A stretch of DNA of 64,000 nucleotides from Leguminivora glycinivorella (taxonomy: Eukaryota; Arthropoda; Insecta; Lepidoptera; Tortricidae), in assembly GCF_023078275.1 (NCBI RefSeq), contig NC_062983.1, forward strand, positions 14,687,001-14,751,000, read 5' to 3'. The position numbers and the translations under genes were made by a program. The notes under the pieces are model-generated. The model had not been told where the DNA came from. It ran no database searches and saw nothing but the letters and a program-made list of their open reading frames with translations. Positions 32,301-41,535 of the stretch are shown one piece after another (the stretch's first letter is position 1; each line of letters begins with the position of its first letter).

Positions 32301-33035
32301 TGTGAACTGTCAAAGTTTGTGGAAGCGTATCCTTTACGTTCCAAAGATACAGTTACTGTAGCTCGATCATTTGTTGAGAACTTTGTACTGCGGTATGGAA
32401 TTCCATTGGAAATAGCCACTGATCGAGGAACCGAGTTCATCAGTAACACGATGAAAGAGGTATGTGATTTATTAAAAATTACTCATTTACCCTCCACAGC
32501 GTATCACCATGAGTCAATCGGTGCTCTAGAGAATTCGCATAAAACCATGGGAGCTTATTTAAGAATACAATGCGAAAATAAACCGAATTCTTGGAGTGAC
32601 TGGTTGCCTTACTGGTGCTTTACGTATAACAACACCGTGCACACGGAGACGAAGTACACACCCCATGAATTAGTTTTCGGTAAGTTATGCATACTTCCTA
32701 GCAATTTAAGAAATAGTAACGTTAATCCCTTATATAATCATGGCAGTTATCCTTTAGAATTAAAGTATAGATTAGAGCTGGCACAGGCAGATGCGCGTAC
32801 TCATTTAATAAACAGCAAACTTAAAAGGAAGGAGAAATATGATTCCCATTCAAAGCCTGTTAGCTATAGCAAAAGTAGTTACTTATGGTTAAGAAATGTA
32901 TCAGATAATAAAATGCAAAGCATTTATGTAGGACCTTATTTAGTTTTAGAGGATTTAGGATGTAATGTGAAAATACTTAAAAATGGAAAAGAAGATGTCG
33001 TGCATAAAAATCGCACCAAACCTTGTATTTTATAA
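29367..33035 (+). CDS. pol: Pol polyprotein: protease, RT, RNase H, integrase
   Basis: The frame is open from 29367, overlapping gag by about 20 nt, with no ATG near its start, so frameshifting is likely. The protease has DTGAS at 29460. The reverse transcriptase has YQDD at 30699-30710 and PQGCKTSPNAF upstream. RNase H shows CDASGKALGSVL, TVEKELLALVW and TDHRPLVYL. Integrase has the His2Cys2 zinc motif (HAGIRRMS...CTQCQKQ), then DTVGPLP, ATDRGTEF and HESIGALENSH for the D,D,E site. No stops or frameshifts are seen. About 1,200 residues is normal for a Ty3-type pol. Confidence 0.93.
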   Translation: MIFFETDVIYTCNDLNRATLNIGKTAYNWLLDTGASLCAIKYEIIQNWDIPFHDKKIYVTGIGGQVTSNGYVILKLNYNGCEFEHSFFVFKNLSCNADGILGQDFFGKHKANINFETNTLRLLSRHGQVVNIDFRSSSEMVNSYLTIPARSEIIHYMDTSITEDFVVNSQELCDGIYVASAIVKPIQGKIPIKILNTRDSDVNLSRFTINKSRLSDFFICEFSKPTMNAERVKSLFSALDLSKLNEEEQKSIENICAKYPDVFFLPGDKLTTTMLYNQTIELKPGSSPVYVKPYRLPHSQKAEIDRQIKGMLDDGIIEEARSAWSSPLLLVPKKLDASKQKKWRVVIDYRKLNNQIKDDKFPLPNITEVLDSLSGSIYFSHLDLYQGFYQINLDKSSRPLTAFQTSKNQYQMTRLPQGCKTSPNAFSRMMTVAMSGLNYEQCLVYQDDLVVFGRSLAIHNQNLLDVFSRLRKVNLKLNPAKCQFLRKEILYLGHVVSEKGILPDPEKTKVLNNYPTPQTADEVKRFVAFASYYRKFIVNFADKAYPLNKLCCKDVPFIWTQECEQSFQTLKSALVKPPVLQYPNFSAENQFLLQCDASGKALGSVLCNGDGRPVAYASRSLNKAELNYPTVEKELLALVWSIRYFRPYLYGRKFKVQTDHRPLVYLFTMRDPTSRLLKFRLQLEEYNFTVEYLKGSQNSVADALSRINITSEDLKQMNEQVINVMTRAQRRKIESMQGTDSTSSSVLNIPTNSRLDHPRIVDIIKKPENFTELCITSCRDYKKNMRENFVKETSKYFNYVPRKSCIYFNPTSQSLLSRAELARDLDAICKKINIKELCVIRNEFNKDFIAGLIQEINSYDVWSGPRICVLSNVQRINDLHDRRVIINDFHLLPTSGHAGIRRMSNNIKKHYYWPSMEKDIRDFVSKCTQCQKQKYCAPTKQPMEITTTANSALEKIYLDTVGPLPKDEHGYCYVLTLQCELSKFVEAYPLRSKDTVTVARSFVENFVLRYGIPLEIATDRGTEFISNTMKEVCDLLKITHLPSTAYHHESIGALENSHKTMGAYLRIQCENKPNSWSDWLPYWCFTYNNTVHTETKYTPHELVFGKLCILPSNLRNSNVNPLYNHGSYPLELKYRLELAQADARTHLINSKLKRKEKYDSHSKPVSYSKSSYLWLRNVSDNKMQSIYVGPYLVLEDLGCNVKILKNGKEDVVHKNRTKPCIL

Positions 33036-33178
33036 GTTTTTTTTTTTATGTCTTAGCTTCATTTTACTATAAACTTTAAATATAATTGGAGAATATATTA
33101 TTATTGTAAGAAGGTAATATTAAACAAAAATAAAAATAAAATGTTTATTATTTTTATTTTTTAACATGCGATGGATGG

Positions 33179-33317
33179 TGTAGTGTATACTATGTATAGT
33201 TATGTACGTAGCTGATAAGTTATATATAAGGACCAATTACTCATGTATGAGAGTAGTATTAAATCATCATTTAATCTAAACAGTCGTTTCCACTCTACTC
33301 CGAACCCTCACCTTACA
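33179..33317 (+). repeat. 3' LTR, 139 bp
   Basis: Identical to the 5' LTR. It is preceded by GCGATGGATGG, a short purine-rich stretch that may be the polypurine tract. The downstream flank begins ATGTTAG; the upstream flank of the 5' LTR ends CACAT, so there is no direct repeat of 4-6 bp. Confidence 0.92.
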
Positions 33318-33479
33318 ATGTTAGATTATGTTTAAAGTAAGCGAAATATTGTTTTTAAGTACTTGATTTTTTTAAATATTATTACAGGATTTTATTTAAA
33401 GTTTCATTAGGTTGCACGAGTTTACGTTTTGTGGTCGCTGTCATGTGTCAAAAAGAGGTTCTTACAAATCTGGGACAAT

Positions 33480-33655
33480 AATATGGAATTTATTTGAAAT
33501 CGAATTGAGTGACGTCACGGACCACGGTCAACTCAGTTACTTTATATATTTCTACCTGACTTATTAAATAGAAATTGGATTTAAAAATAACTTCTGTCCA
33601 TGTTTTTCTTATAATTATTTGATGCTTTATTTCGTGCACGAGATAAAATATTTTA
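33480..33655. repeat. Dispersed repeat C, copy 2
   Basis: AATATGGAATTTATTTGAAAT to TGCACGAGATAAAATATTTT, the inverse of 14065-14225; both contain ACTTCTGTCCATG or its inverse. Confidence 0.65.
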
Positions 33656-33939
33656 TTTTAACTACGGTCAAGTTCCCTATTAGACTATCATAATGCCTAT
33701 ACCTATGAAAACAATTCTAAAGTAAGTGATAGTCGAATGATCGGCATATAAAGCAACTACTATACTAGGAGATTTACGTTTTTATGGTAAACCCAGTCCG
33801 CCTTAGCAACTGCAATTCTTTTTTATGACTCTATTAATGTAAGACGTAAATTGCCTCTGTCCGTTTTTCCGGTTCAGGAACGGAATAACATCCGATAGGG
33901 TATTTTTAGCGTGGAGGTAGCTATGTTAAACGTTGATTT

Positions 33940-34475
33940 TTAGGGTTCCGTAGTCAACTAGGAACCCTTATAGTTTCGCCATGTCTGTCCGTCCGCCCGT
34001 CCGCCCGTCCGTCCGTCCGTCCGTCCGTCCGTCCGTCCGTCCGTCCGTCCGTCCGTCCGTCCGTCCGTCCGTCCGTCCGTCCGTCCGTCCGTCCGTCCGT
34101 CCGTCCGTCCGTCCGTCCGCGGATAATCTCAGTGGCGGTTAGCACTAGAAAGCTGGGTGGCAATATGTATATCAATCACGCCGACAAAGTCGTAAAATAA
34201 AAAGTCAACGTTTTATTAGGGTACCCCCCTTATGTTTTCGGAGATAATCGCTCGAAAAGTAAAAAAATGCGTCCCGCTCTAACTTTTAAACCATTGGTAT
34301 GGTTAAAAAATATGACAAAAATGACAAAAGTAGAACTTTATAAAGACTTTCTAGGAAAATTATTTTGAACTTGATAGATTAAACAGTTTTTGAAAAAAAT
34401 AAGAGAAACTAACGGAACTCTACACTGAGCGTGGCCTGACAAGTGACACGCTCTTGGCCGTTTTTTTTAAAAGAT
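33940..34475. mobile_element. (GTCC)n-element, one arm
   Basis: Begins TTTTAGGGTTCCGTAGTCAA, has a long (GTCC)n microsatellite at 33978-34118, then GGATAATCTCAGTGGCGG and ends near CGCTCTTGGCCG. Confidence 0.8.
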
Positions 34476-34609
34476 CACTATAATAGGTGCGGCTGACAAC
34501 GAGTGAACTCGCAAATATTTTATATCCGTGAGTAATATATCTGTGAGATGCCACTAACAAGCGAGAAGAAAAGTCCGCGTCTAAAATTGCTGTGTACAGC
34601 GGGACAATT

Positions 34610-34763
34610 TCGACTCACTACTAAATTAGTTTAATATAATATAACATATATTATATGGCACGCGTGTTCATTTGATACATTTGGAACTCAATTTAATAGT
34701 GTAATAATGGAAAAAATGGATTAGTTACAATTGCCCCCAGTTGAGATTTGCCCCGCTTTACCT
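34610..34763. mobile_element. MITE-4 (GTACAGCGGGGCAAAT ends)
   Basis: TGTACAGCGGGACAATTTCG and the inverted GAGATTTGCCCCGCTTTACC. The second copy is at 38688-38885. Confidence 0.7.
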
Positions 34764-34963
34764 TACATGGAAACCGTATGGCTACTTTTAAAGATGTAGA
34801 TATATATAAAATGTATACATATATTTATAAGCTTCGACATTTTGATATCTATAGTTAGATATTTACGTATCGTTCGAGGCGGCACTGGGGTCCTATTGGC
34901 GCGAACGAAACTTGCGGCCGAATCATAACGAGATGAGATCACCATGTAAGTTTGTATTAGCAT
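34763..34963 (-). pseudogene. Possible Tc1/mariner transposase fragment
   Basis: The frame contains ASFVRANRTPVPPRTIRKYL, similar to the end of the paired-type DNA-binding domain of Tc1 transposases (SprTVRrrL). No catalytic region follows. Confidence 0.35.
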
Positions 34964-35005
34964 GATATATGCAAAGAAAATGTTAGATTACAATATAAAT
35001 ACAAT

Positions 35006-35215
35006 ATGGTACTTCCGAGAGCCAGCACCTTCATTTATAGAAAAAGTACTCTCATATCTGCCATAAATGTATTTAATCATTTGCCTAATGATATAAAAAG
35101 TCTCGAAGGAAATATTTTTAAAAGATCTTTAAAAAACTTTTTATTAGAGAAAGTTTTCTATAATTTAAAAGAATTTTATAATTATGTAAACCTAAATTAA
35201 AATTTAGTATAGGAT
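35006..35215 (+). mobile_element. LINE C-terminal tail fragment
   Basis: A 64-residue frame reads FNHLPNDIKSLEG and FKRSLKNFLLEK, the tail typical of CR1/Jockey LINE proteins. About 100 bp of 3' region with AATAAATATTT follows. Confidence 0.6.
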
Positions 35216-35406
35216 ATAAGTTAGAAATTTAGTTTAAGTCAAATACATTGTATGTCCGAAAAGGGGTAAAACTGTTGATACTCTCACTGAAAAATGTAGG
35301 TTAGGTGTAAACAGTTTAAACAATAAATATTTCTGATTTCTGATAGAATCTTATAGCAATTTTATTTTAAACATACAAATATAAAAATTGAAGACAACTT
35401 CCTTAC

Positions 35407-35551
35407 CTATAATCAGAATTAGGAAGCGCGCGTCCAGAGTGACTCCACGACGTAGAAAGTGGACTGTCTCCGCGAGCTACACATGCCAGTCTCACTGTGT
35501 CGCCAAGCTTCGCCGTCACGTTCACTGACGGCGTCTCGAATCTTGCCGGTT
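35407..35551 (-). CDS. Dscam-like: Dscam-like exon: Ig9 first half
   Basis: The 145-nt exon (phase 1 in, 2 out) encodes EPARFETPSVNVTAKLGD, TVRLACVARGDSPLSTSW and ends SGRALPNSDYR. Acceptor ATTTTTAG, donor TATAG/GTAAGG. The next exon downstream (24.0 kb) expects phase 1, not 2, so the second half of Ig9 is missing from the visible chain. The 11.4-kb interval is packed with mobile elements. Confidence 0.9.
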
Positions 35552-35689
35552 CTAAAAATATCGCATGTTTTAACACTCATTTTTGCCTCAATGATTAGGA
35601 TAAAATACAAAAGAGTGTTCAAGAGGGAAGAGTTCAAAATACAATACTGTTAGACCCTGGAGAAGGTAACACTGCCAAACCGACAGCGT

Positions 35690-35875
35690 TATTTTGCATA
35701 AGTAGCAATAACAGAAATATTATAAACTGAAATAGATACCATACACCAAAGAAAAAGCGATTAAGCCCACTGGTGACGAATCTCGGAATCGAACCCGAGT
35801 CTCCAGCTATCGCGGCTAACGTGCTCAAACCACTACACCACCCCGATCATGTACCTATGTTATCAGTTAATCAAA
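35690..35875 (-). mobile_element. Third SINE type, tRNA-like head
   Basis: TATTATAAACTGAAATAGAT begins the tail. The inverted head contains GAATCGAACCCGAGTCTCC and CACTACACCACCCCGATC. A related copy is at 57845-57975. Confidence 0.65.
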
Positions 35876-36290
35876 AAATGTTTAGTATATAATAATTTCA
35901 TTTGTTCCCTACGTCAACAGCAGTATTAGAAGCAGATTAGGTTCAAAATAAACTGAAATATATCTACATATATTAAAGAAAAAGTGTCTTATCCCACCAT
36001 GATGAAAACCGCTTTTAGCTATCGCTAACTCCATTACGGCGGTAAAGGTCCCCATTTCTTTACTACATGCCACTTTAGTATACTCATATAGAGGTGTCTT
36101 TGAACAACTTTAACTCTAAGGCTGGTTAGTAAGGCGACCTATTTGTATGAAGTTGATGTTGTCGTCCGCTTTAGGTGGTACTCTAAAATGCTCCCTGAAC
36201 TTAATATCTAGTGCAGTGCGGATTGCTCTGCGTGACACTAAAACCAGCATACCTATATTACCGATGTAAGACGTGAGAAATATTTCTTAC

Positions 36291-36455
36291 CATTAACGTG
36301 TACAGTGAGCGTTTTAGACAGCGCGGGTGCGACGCCGTTGTCAGCCCGACACCGATATTTGCCAGAATGTTCCGCGCGCGCCGACTCCAATCTCAGAGAC
36401 CCATTATTAAGCACCGCGGGCTCTGAGACCGCTCCTAACGACGTTTCGGTGCTAC
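36291..36455 (-). CDS. Dscam-like: Dscam-like exon: Ig8 second half
   Basis: The 165-nt exon (phase 1 in and out) begins STETSLGAVSEPAVL, continues NGSLRLESARAEHSGKYRC with the tyrosine-corner cysteine, then RADNGVAPALSKTLTVHVN. The LSK...VHVN end matches the Ig8/Ig9 linker of Dscam proteins. The acceptor is TTTGTTAACAG and the donor AATG/GTAAGA. Confidence 0.92.
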
Positions 36456-36582
36456 CTGTTAACAAATCATTGCTATAATTATAAGTTGAATGCTTCACAT
36501 ATTATCTTATTCTGTCGTCCTTACTGAAATCTTAAATAGTCCGACCTTACTGAAAGTGGTTACATAATACACACTTACAATG

Positions 36583-36722
36583 TACGGTCAACCAATTTGA
36601 ATCCTAGGCCACTCTAGAACCCTGTCTTATTTAAACCATGTTCTATTTTCCATAAGAAGTCACATTGACGTTTACTGTGCAAAGATTCTACAGTGGCCTA
36701 GGATTCAAATTGGTTGACTGTA
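36583..36722. mobile_element. MITE-2: hairpin with CAACCAATTTGAATCCTAGG ends
   Basis: GGTCAACCAATTTGAATCC and its inverse at 36700-36722 form terminal inverted repeats of about 34 bp ending at GTAC. Related copies are at 58635-58770 and 63685-63830. Confidence 0.8.
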
Positions 36723-36812
36723 CTATCATCTGCAAAAGTGGATGGCGAATGTAACAATGAATTCATTCATATTTTCTCCATGCACTTTTGCAACTGATAG
36801 TACCTATCATTA
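36722..36812. mobile_element. MITE-3 hairpin
   Basis: ACTATCATCTGCAAAAGTG and inverted CACTTTTGCAACTGATAGTA. Other copies are at 44960-45050 and 50885-50965. It directly abuts MITE-2. Confidence 0.75.
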
Positions 36813-36852
36813 ATCTGTATCATTGATGTATCATGCACGTATCTGAATAAGG

Positions 36853-37960
36853 CCAAGGGGCCTATTTCTCAAAACTGAAAGTTACAAGTTACAAGCGGAA
36901 GTCTCTTTCCAACTTGTCATATTATGTTAGACAGGGATGTGTAGCGTCGCCGTGGCTGTTTAATTTATTCATGGATAGTTGTTTGCAAGATCTGAAAGAT
37001 TATGATTGTGGGTTGAGAATGGAAGGGTTACTGGTCAAATGTCTCCTATATGCCGATGACCTAGTATTACTTGCGTCGTCGGCCGAGGAGTTACAACTGA
37101 TGGTAACAAGAGTGCATGCATCCTTCGAGAGGAAAGGAATGAGAATGAATGTCAGTAAGACGAAAGTAATGGTATTTGAAAGAGATGAGATTATGACAGA
37201 TTGCGAAATTGAGATCGATAATGAAAGTTTGGAACAAGTGAAAGAGTTTGTGTATTTGGGAACGTTGTTTACAAGGGACGGTAAACATGGAAAAGATATT
37301 GAAAGGAGAGTGAATGCTGGGAATAGAGTGAATGGAGCACTAAACGCTTTTATGGGCAGCCAGAAAGTATCGCAAAAAGCACGTCTGGCAGTGCATAGAG
37401 GAGTTTTGGTGCCTACACTTATGTATGGTAGTGAAAGTTGGGTGTGGGAGAAAAGACTTCAAAGTCAAGTGAATGCCGTGGAAATGAGAGCGTTAAGAAG
37501 CATGGCTGGTGTAAAGTTGAGTGATAGGATCAGAAATAGCGTGATAAGAGAGAAGTGTGGAGTGGATGTAGATGTGGTGACAAAGATTGAGATGGGTATG
37601 TTAAGGTGGTTTGGGCATGTAGAGAGGATGGATGAAAGGAGATTAACGAAGAAAGTATATGAAAAAGGACTGGAGTGAAAGGGTCAGTTGGTAGTGGAAG
37701 ACCTAGGCGAACTTTTCTTGATCAAATCGGGGAAATATTGCAAAAAGGCCAGGTCAGAAGTACTCGAAACCGACGAGCGTGTATGAGAAACGTTATGAAA
37801 GTGTGTGAAGCGAAAGTGGTTTGTCAGGATCGTAGTAAATGGAAATCCGTGATCTCTGCCTACCCCTCTGGGAAACAGGCGTGATTGTATGTATGTATGT
37901 ATGTATGTATATATCGTTGTCTGATAACTTGTAGCTTCGAGAAATGGGCCCTGATGTATG
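36853..37960. mobile_element. MITE with GGGCC(T/C)ATTTCTC ends, split by the LINE
   Basis: GGGGCCTATTTCTCAAAACT at 36857 and the inverted GAGAAATGGGCCC at 37940 are matching ends. Both continue into CAAGTT(A) motifs. The LINE insertion accounts for the interior. Confidence 0.6.
36914..37885 (+). mobile_element. 5'-truncated LINE, reverse transcriptase C-terminal half
   Basis: The frame begins in the RT palm (GCVASPWLFNLFMDSCL, CLLYADDLVLLASS) and continues through the thumb to YGSESWVWEKRL and LRWFGHVERMDERRL. It stops, then resumes in another phase (GSVGSGRPRRTFLDQIGEI). The 3' end carries CTGGGAAACAGGCGTGATTG and a (TATG)n tail. A fragment of the same 3' end lies at 13797-13860. The clade is not assigned. 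It sits inside a MITE whose ends flank it. Confidence 0.82.
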
Positions 37961-38230
37961 CTGTAATTTTTCACAGTTGATGGATATCAAATTCCATAAA
38001 ACGATTTTAATATTGGATAAAAAAAATTAACAACTTAACTGTGGTGATTTGAACATTGTTCTATGTCAGAGCCGAAACTAATAGTAGGCATTGGTAAAGT
38101 AAAATTTATTTCGAACGAAATAAATTGACATATAAATGTCTAGAGAAGCAAGTTTTGAACACAAATCACGAAACCAAATATAAAACCTAACGCACGTGAA
38201 CAACCAAGTCACTATTAGATTAAAACTTAC

Positions 38231-38350
38231 CCGAGAACTTGGTCCAATAAATAGCCGGTGAAGGATGCCCCCGGGCCTCGCAACTCACGGTTAGCGATCC
38301 GTTCAGAAGCACCGCCGTGTCCGAAGGTTCGATTTGCCAATACGGAGGCA
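38231..38350 (-). CDS. Dscam-like: Dscam-like exon: Ig8 first half
   Basis: The 120-nt exon (phase 1 in and out) encodes VPPYWQIEPSDTAVLLNGS, LTVSCEARGHPSPAIYW with the Ig cysteine and tryptophan, and ends TKFSG. The acceptor is TGTTCCAG and the donor CGG/GTAAGT. The opening phrase corresponds to the PPRW-like start of Ig8 in Dscam proteins. Confidence 0.92.
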
Positions 38351-38687
38351 CTGGAACAGAACAAACGCGTGAAATCACCGAAATCGAAAAAATAAACTTG
38401 ATTCGGATTGGCAAATATGGCATGGGAGACCAAGATGGGATTCTTGTAGTTACTCGAAGAAGCTGCCCCCTGAAGTCTAATTTGACTATCACATAAAATG
38501 GGCCCAATAGATGTCACTATTTTTCACAGCTGTGTTATTTTTTTATCTGTCGGATTCGTTGTGAAAATCGGGCATATAAGAACTTGATATCGTCAAATAA
38601 GGAATGGAATACATGTCAGATCAAGTTATACATAGAATGTATCAATAACTTGGATCAAAATCACTAAATCTCCAATCTAGGTAAGGT

Positions 38688-38885
38688 ACAGCGGGGCAAA
38701 TCTCGACCGGGGGCAAATGTAACTGGCCCATTTTTTCCGTTTTACAATGTTTGCTTTATTAAATAGAATGTCCACTGGTTCAGTGGATACATGTAGAACT
38801 CAACATCACAGACATCACAGTGTAATAATGGAAAAATTGGATTAGTTACAATTGTCCACCAGTCGAGATTTGCCCCGCTGTACCA
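38688..38885. mobile_element. MITE-4 copy
   Basis: GGTACAGCGGGGCAAATCTCG and its exact inverse CGAGATTTGCCCCGCTGTACC bound a 198-bp element. Confidence 0.85.
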
Positions 38886-39020
38886 AACTCATAATTTTTA
38901 TAACCCCCAATTTTTAAATATCTGTGAAACCTTTGCGCTTGCTTTTCATCTTTCGATTACAATAGGTCCCTTCACTCAAGTAACTACACATTTAGCATCG
39001 GCGGCTCCCCAACTACCTAC

Positions 39021-39156
39021 CTTTGATAGCTAATTCCGCAGACGTATTAGCTTTGCCGGCGGTGTTGGTGACAACACATGTGTAGATCCCGCTGTGGGCT
39101 GCTGTGAGACTTTTGAATAGCAACATGCTGTAGAATTCAGCACCTCGTTCGTCGAC
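39021..39156 (-). CDS. Dscam-like: Dscam-like exon: Ig7 second half
   Basis: The 136-nt exon lies between a TTTTAG acceptor (phase 0) and an AAAG/GTAGGT donor (phase 1). It encodes VDERGAEFYSMLLFKSLT, the hallmark HSGIYTCVVTNTAGKAN and SAELAIK. It continues the reading frame of the 39.9-kb exon directly and hands phase 1 to the Ig8 exon at 38.2 kb. Confidence 0.92.
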
Positions 39157-39291
39157 CTAAAACGTAATAAATCTTTAGAATATACTTCATGGTTCAATCA
39201 GTATGAAAAAGCTATGTACAATCTCTAATAGAAATAACATCGCCAAAAAGAAGGGCGCAAAAAAATCGACACAATCCAATTTCTAGAGCAC

Positions 39292-39442
39292 AAACGCTCA
39301 CGAAACGCTCACGATAATATCTCTTTCATAGCTATCTATCTCTATCGCTCCTACGTATTGGCGCGACAGAGCCAGACTCCTTTCTGCGGCGTTTCGGTGG
39401 CGTTTCGCGTCGCAGAAATGCCATTCGGCTACGGGGCCTGAT
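39292..39442. mobile_element. MITE-1 copy, inverted
   Basis: ACAAACGCTCACGAAACGC to GCCATTCGGCTACGGGGCC. Confidence 0.8.
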
Positions 39443-39835
39443 GTTGCTGTGGCCTTCTTTTCATGCGATGTTATTGGTAATTCGTGTAAAGTTTTCAAAT
39501 AAAATGACAAAAATAAAAAGTATCTTTGTAGTTAAAGAACAATTACGGTCCAATTCGAATATTACCAATGCAAATGTTTACACGATAAGGATATTTCAAT
39601 GTAGTAAATGTTTGTTTGAAGAAATCTCAGTTTCGAGACTAAAATAAAGATATCGCAATGCCATCTCGGTCACATTTTGGAAACATTGTTCAAAATTTCA
39701 AATACGGCTATTGTAATGGATACTTTTGAACGCAAACTGTACAGAAATATCTCTTGTACGAGTGTTCCGTGATGACAGAGATTACTTGTGGCACTTTCTT
39801 TCAATTGTTGCTGTCTAAATAAGTTTAAAACTTAC

Positions 39836-40000
39836 CTGTAGTGCGCTAGGTATGTTTATCTGATCCTTTAGCCAGGAAAAATAAACCGGCATATCACCAG
39901 ACGTAACAGTGCAGGTGATTTGCGCGCGATCCCCGGCCCTTAAGCCAGGGGGAAACACGATCGGCGAGAGCACGGGCGGGGAGACCACAGTTATTTGCAC
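39836..40000 (-). CDS. Dscam-like: Dscam-like exon: Ig7 first half
   Basis: The 165-nt, phase 0-0 exon follows TTCTTCCAG and ends CAG before GTAAGT. It encodes VQITVVSPPVLSPI, GDRAQITCTV with the first Ig cysteine, and SGDMPVYFSWLKDQ with the Ig tryptophan. This block is the Ig7 type of Dscam proteins, the domain encoded by alternative exons in Dscam1 and Dscam2. Here one intact exon is visible. Upstream (40.2-40.6 kb) are two relics of its acceptor region. Confidence 0.92.
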
Positions 40001-40257
40001 CTGGAAGAACGTAACTTTTAACACATTTCACAAAGGTTTGCACGAACGTACTTATCGTGATTTGTGAGAAAGAACGTCTGATCGCGATTGTAAATAATTG
40101 TAAAAGGTTTTAACGTTCAGCACGTTATACACTTAATACTATTAAGTATAGGTAAACTTATACTTATGTAGACTTTAATTTTAATAGTTTAATTTTGAAA
40201 GGGTTAACTTGTTTCTTTAAAAAACTTTAGTAGTGACATTTTTTGTTCCTTTTAAGC

Positions 40258-40600
40258 TAAAATTTATTATCTTTATTTGCACTTGGAAAAACGTAACTTT
40301 TAAAACATTTCACATGGCTTTGCACCAACGTACTTATCGTGATTTGTGTGCAGACGAGACGTCTGATGGCGATTGTAACGTATAATATAGTGGTTCCGCA
40401 AATGTTATTGTATAAGTATTTCAGAGAATTCAGAGATTAATTGTGACTGGGGTTATTTGATATTTTGAAACAGTAGCTTACTAATAGTGATATACTAATT
40501 TCGTATAATTAATATAATCCTGTTAGATTTTAACACATTTCAAACTCCGGCTTTTCACGAACGTACTTATTGTAGTTTGTGGCATCGATATTTTGTAGTA
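40258..40600 (-). pseudogene. Two relics of the Ig7a exon acceptor region
   Basis: Sequence just upstream of the Ig7a acceptor (40001-40090) recurs at about 40278-40380 and 40523-40600. The first repeat includes the first dozen bases of the exon (GTGCAAATAA), with CCAG changed to CCAAG. No coding body remains. Confidence 0.65.
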
Positions 40601-41407
40601 TCGTGATTATATTATGCTACAGTGATGAAAAGCCGCCAGCATCCTTGGTAACATGGCAACAGTGCCTCTTTGAGCTTTAAAAGCTTCAGTTTAAATTAAA
40701 TTACGAGGGTTTATTGGTGAAACCCGATAAATCGAGATAATTTGTCCTTGAAATAACAACATTGTGGAAATTGCACATACTTACCTAGTTCGAATTCCAA
40801 AAACCAGTTTTTAGATAAACATTATTGTCATGCCAATAAATTTACCTTTCATTTTCCTAGGAACTAATTTGCAGAGTATTATAATAGTTAAATTTGAACA
40901 GTTAAATTTTAAGCTTTGCACGGTAGTTTATTCAGAAGCTATATAAATAAAGCAAAACTTTTAAACTATTCTTATTTGAAGTATTTCAAAGCCATAGCGA
41001 ACAAACGCTACGATGATTTTACTATGCATACATTCACACCAAATCTCATGCATTTTTATTCCGCGTATTTTGTGCTTTGAAATCCTATTGGATAATCTAC
41101 GTATAGTATTTTATAAATATTTTATAGCAGAGAGAAAGCTAATCCTATAAAAGTATATTTGATCCTACATAGGTCTGGTCTTTATTGTTGTTTGAAAGGA
41201 ATTATTATTTCTATTTCCGAGAACTTTATTGTACACGTGAACACCTTTATTTCTAGGAAAGCAAAGGTTTTAGAAACCGTACACAACTACTACAAAGTAA
41301 ACGAAATATCGAGTAAAAGAGAATATTTTTAAGCAAATAATAAGAAGTAGCCTTCCAAATTTTAAGAGAAACAAGAACGAAGGCGTTGTCCTCCATATAA
41401 GTAGTCC

Positions 41408-41535
41408 TGGCCCCGTAGCCGAATGGCATTTCTCCGACGCCAAACGAAAGCGATTTCTGTCTCGATAGAGATAGATATCTACTAGCGCTTCGGTAGCGTT
41501 TTGAGCGATGTGCCATTGCCACCCTGGCAGGCAAT
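41408..41535. mobile_element. MITE-1 copy, shortened
   Basis: CCCCGTAGCCGAATGGCATTT to GTTTTGAGCGATGTGCCATT with an internal deletion of the GCGTATTGGCGC region. Confidence 0.7.

Larger units (their letters stand above)
27384..33317 (+). mobile_element. Complete Ty3-like LTR retrotransposon with short LTRs
   Basis: Two identical 139-bp LTRs (TG...CA) enclose a 5.66-kb interior with a primer-binding site, a small membrane ORF, gag, and one long open frame for protease, reverse transcriptase, RNase H and integrase. Domain order with integrase last is that of the Ty3/mdg class (Metaviridae). No envelope frame is present. Identical LTRs and uninterrupted frames point to a young, possibly active copy. 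It lies antisense to the Dscam-like gene, in the intron where the second half of Ig9 should be. No direct target duplication is visible. Confidence 0.93.

Noticed and set aside
33954..34175. Open minus frame of repeated GRTD residues
   Set aside because: It is translation of the (GTCC)n microsatellite.
34763..34963. Candidate for the missing Ig9 second-half exon
   Set aside because: It is on the right strand and in the right gap, but the peptide (RANRTPVPPRTIRKY) resembles a transposase helix and has no Ig cysteine motif.
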